The notes below the pieces were generated by a model. That model saw nothing but the letters and a program-made list of their open reading frames with translations, was not told the DNA's origin and did not search any database. A program made the position numbers and the translations under genes. DNA of 64,000 nucleotides. It comes from CAZGMJ01 sp964526785 (GTDB lineage: Bacteria > Planctomycetota > Phycisphaerae > Sedimentisphaerales > Anaerobacaceae). The DNA lies in the NCBI GenBank assembly GCA_964526785.1, contig CAZGMJ010000029.1, positions 1-64,000 on the forward strand, written 5' to 3'. Below, piece by piece: positions 62,232-64,000 of the stretch (position 1 is its first letter; every line of letters begins with the position of its first letter).

Positions 62232-64000
62232 TCATGCTTGTGAGATAATTGCTGCTGCGATGGCAGCTTGTCCGACGGAGACGTCGCCATCGTTCGTCGG
62301 AAAATTACGATTCAATAATACGTTAAAGCCATCTTCTTTCAAGAGGCGAATAAGGCGATTCGCAAGATAACGATTGCAGAACACGCCTCCACCCAGTGCT
62401 ACGGTGGTCAAACCCGTGTGTTCTCTTGCTTTCAACGCCATCTTACACAGCGCAGCCGTCAGCGTGTTGTGGAACTTCGCCGAAAGTATGCCCGGCTGGA
62501 CCGCTGCGCGTATATCGTTGGCCAACTGCTTTATCATCGAGTCCAACCGAAACACTACGCGCTCGTCTGCGTTCTGCAGCAGTTCAAAGTCGTACCGGTC
62601 TTCTATACTCTCTTTGATAGCTGCCTCCAAAGCCATGGGCAACTGTGCGTCAAAATGGTTGTACGCTCCCATTCCCAGTGCCGCTGCGACTGCATCGAAT
62701 ACCCTGCCCAGACTGGATGTATTGACTGTGTTAACCTCTTTATCGATCTGGTTCAGAATGACCTGTTGCTTCGCAACATCGGGCTCAATCCCGCTCAATA
62801 ACCACTGAAAACTCTCCAGAGCAAAATCTCTTCCGTATGCTTTGCTCAACAAGGCCAGGAGAGGTCGAATTGGCTCCTTGCTGGCCCGATTCCCACCGGC
62901 TAGTGGATAATAATCGAGGTGGCCGAACCGTTCAAAATCCGTCAGCGATGCGATGAGACATTCGCATCCCCACACAGCTCCGTCCACGCCATAACCGGTT
63001 CCGTCGCATACAATGCCGATGACCGGTCCCGAGGTGAGGTTCTCAGATAATGCACAGCCGATGTGCGCCCAGTGATGCTGCACCTCGATAAGCCGTTTCT
63101 TATTCAGCGAGCGCGCATGCCGCGCGGAGAAATAGCCGGGGTGCAGATCGCACGCGACGACTTCCGGCTCGACCTCGAACAGCCGGCGCAGATGTTCAAT
63201 TGAGCCGACATAGTGGTGGAAGACCTCCGCATCCTCGAGATCGCCGATGTGCTCGCTGCAGATCAACTGGTTGCCCTTGATAAACGAAAACGTGTTCTTC
63301 ATATCCGCGCCTGCCGCGAATATCTCCTGCGGGGCCGCCGTTTCGAGCAGGATCGGCGTGGGCACATATCCTCTTGCCCGCCGAAGCGGGATAGGCCGGC
63401 CGCCCACCATGTGCACGATCGAATCGTCCACCTGCCTGTATATCTCGCGGTTGTGCATCAAAAAGGCATCCGCGATCGACCCGAGCCGCTCCAGAGCCTT
63501 CTCGTTGTTGCATATCAGCGGTTCATCCGAGATGTTGCCGCTGGTCATTACCAGAACATCGAGGCCCTGGGCAAAGAGCAGATAATGCAGCGGAGCGTAA
63601 CACAGCATAAAACCCAATGTGCCAACCCCTTGTGCGACGGACGGTGCAATGGCGGTGCCTTTCTTTCTTGGCAACAGAACGATCGGACTCTCCGGGCTTT
63701 TGAGCAGCGTCTCCGCCTCTTTGTTGACGTCCGCGTATTTATGAATTGTGGACAGTGAGGCCGCCATCAGCGCAAATGGCTTGTGGTCGCGTCTCTTGCG
63801 CTGTCGGAGAATTTGTACCGCCTGTTCATTGAATGCGTCGACGGCCAGATGGAACCCGCCGACTCCCTTAATCGCAACGACTTTGCCCGCCTTGAGCATG
63901 CACGCGGCCTCTGAGATGCTCTCAGTGCCGTGTTGGCGAATCGTCTGTCCCTCATTGTCGGTCAGCCACACGGTTGGACCGCACTCGGGGCACGCAACGG
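62232..64000 (-). CDS. hypF: Carbamoyltransferase HypF, 5' end outside window
   Basis: This enzyme makes the thiocarboxamide group on HypE from carbamoyl phosphate. About 589 residues of the C-terminal part are present. The frame remains open at the edge through CPECGPTVWLTD, the second zinc-finger CxxC. The YrdC-like domain (KAGKVVAIKGVGGFHLAVDA, RRKRDHKPFALM, MTSGNISDEPL) and the Kae1-like domain (QHHWAHIGCAL, GIVCDGTGYGVDG, ALGGGVFCNRYLANRL) are complete. The acylphosphatase domain lies beyond the right edge. It is the first hyp gene seen of the minus-strand operon. Confidence 0.97.
   Translation of the reverse strand, partial: VACPECGPTVWLTDNEGQTIRQHGTESISEAACMLKAGKVVAIKGVGGFHLAVDAFNEQAVQILRQRKRRDHKPFALMAASLSTIHKYADVNKEAETLLKSPESPIVLLPRKKGTAIAPSVAQGVGTLGFMLCYAPLHYLLFAQGLDVLVMTSGNISDEPLICNNEKALERLGSIADAFLMHNREIYRQVDDSIVHMVGGRPIPLRRARGYVPTPILLETAAPQEIFAAGADMKNTFSFIKGNQLICSEHIGDLEDAEVFHHYVGSIEHLRRLFEVEPEVVACDLHPGYFSARHARSLNKKRLIEVQHHWAHIGCALSENLTSGPVIGIVCDGTGYGVDGAVWGCECLIASLTDFERFGHLDYYPLAGGNRASKEPIRPLLALLSKAYGRDFALESFQWLLSGIEPDVAKQQVILNQIDKEVNTVNTSSLGRVFDAVAAALGMGAYNHFDAQLPMALEAAIKESIEDRYDFELLQNADERVVFRLDSMIKQLANDIRAAVQPGILSAKFHNTLTAALCKMALKAREHTGLTTVALGGGVFCNRYLANRLIRLLKEDGFNVLLNRNFPTNDGDVSVGQAAIAAAIISQA

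Overview
The window looks like a scaffold (there is a 100-N gap at 22337-22436) from a Planctomycetota bacterium, probably of the Phycisphaerae/Sedimentisphaerales type. The grounds are inference from gene content: secreted Tat-type sulfatases, a DUF1080 protein, a CE15 esterase, HzsA-like/SUMF1 and beta-propeller cytochrome proteins, a lysine-only histone-like protein, and a K+-dependent membrane pyrophosphatase. A complete hydrogenase-maturation (hyp) operon fits an anaerobic or hydrogen-metabolising life. No tRNA, rRNA, CRISPR array, insertion sequence or phage gene was recognised.

Layout. (1) 1-19000 is a polysaccharide-degradation and surface region. It holds a Tat sulfatase, tRNA-dihydrouridine synthase, a patch of four small unknown proteins, a DUF1080 lipoprotein, a heparinase-like toroid protein, an ECF sigma/anti-sigma/PDZ module, a clan-A glycoside hydrolase, a Tat Gfo/Idh/MocA oxidoreductase, a CE15 glucuronoyl-esterase-like lipoprotein and a secreted M3 peptidase. 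(2) 19000-24700 encodes two large exported proteins with CxxCH haem motifs, one ending in a SUMF1 domain. (3) 24754-28310 is a low-GC six-gene minus-strand operon: ArsR repressor, DsrE-like protein, membrane-anchored winged helix, ABC-2 ATPase and permease, exported methyltransferase. A perfect palindrome lies in front of it. (4) 28600-33000 holds a coiled-coil lipoprotein, a TIGR00266 protein, a secreted glycosidase-like protein and a second Tat sulfatase. (5) 33400-50000 is housekeeping: rplM-rpsI, argC, a nitrilase-family amidase, a Wzz-like periplasmic protein, argJ, hppA, rsfS, argS, yjbQ, a YggS protein, an RsbU-type phosphatase, thyX and a homocysteine methyltransferase/MTHFR fusion. 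(6) 50500-64000 holds a membrane spermidine-synthase-like/TPR protein, accB-accC, lysA, the histone-like gene, nadD and hypF-C-D-E-A-B, with hypF running off the right edge.

How it fits together. The sulfatases, lyase-like, esterase and glycosidase proteins would strip sulfate, uronate and ester groups from complex glycans outside the cytoplasm, and the sigma/anti-sigma pair could couple an envelope signal to their expression. The SUMF1 domain here lacks one of the two FGE active-site cysteines, so it is probably not the sulfatase activator. The most system-like novelty is the ArsR-DsrE-ABC-methyltransferase operon. Other points worth checking are a compositionally foreign segment inside argS and a 166-bp duplication around the scaffold gap.
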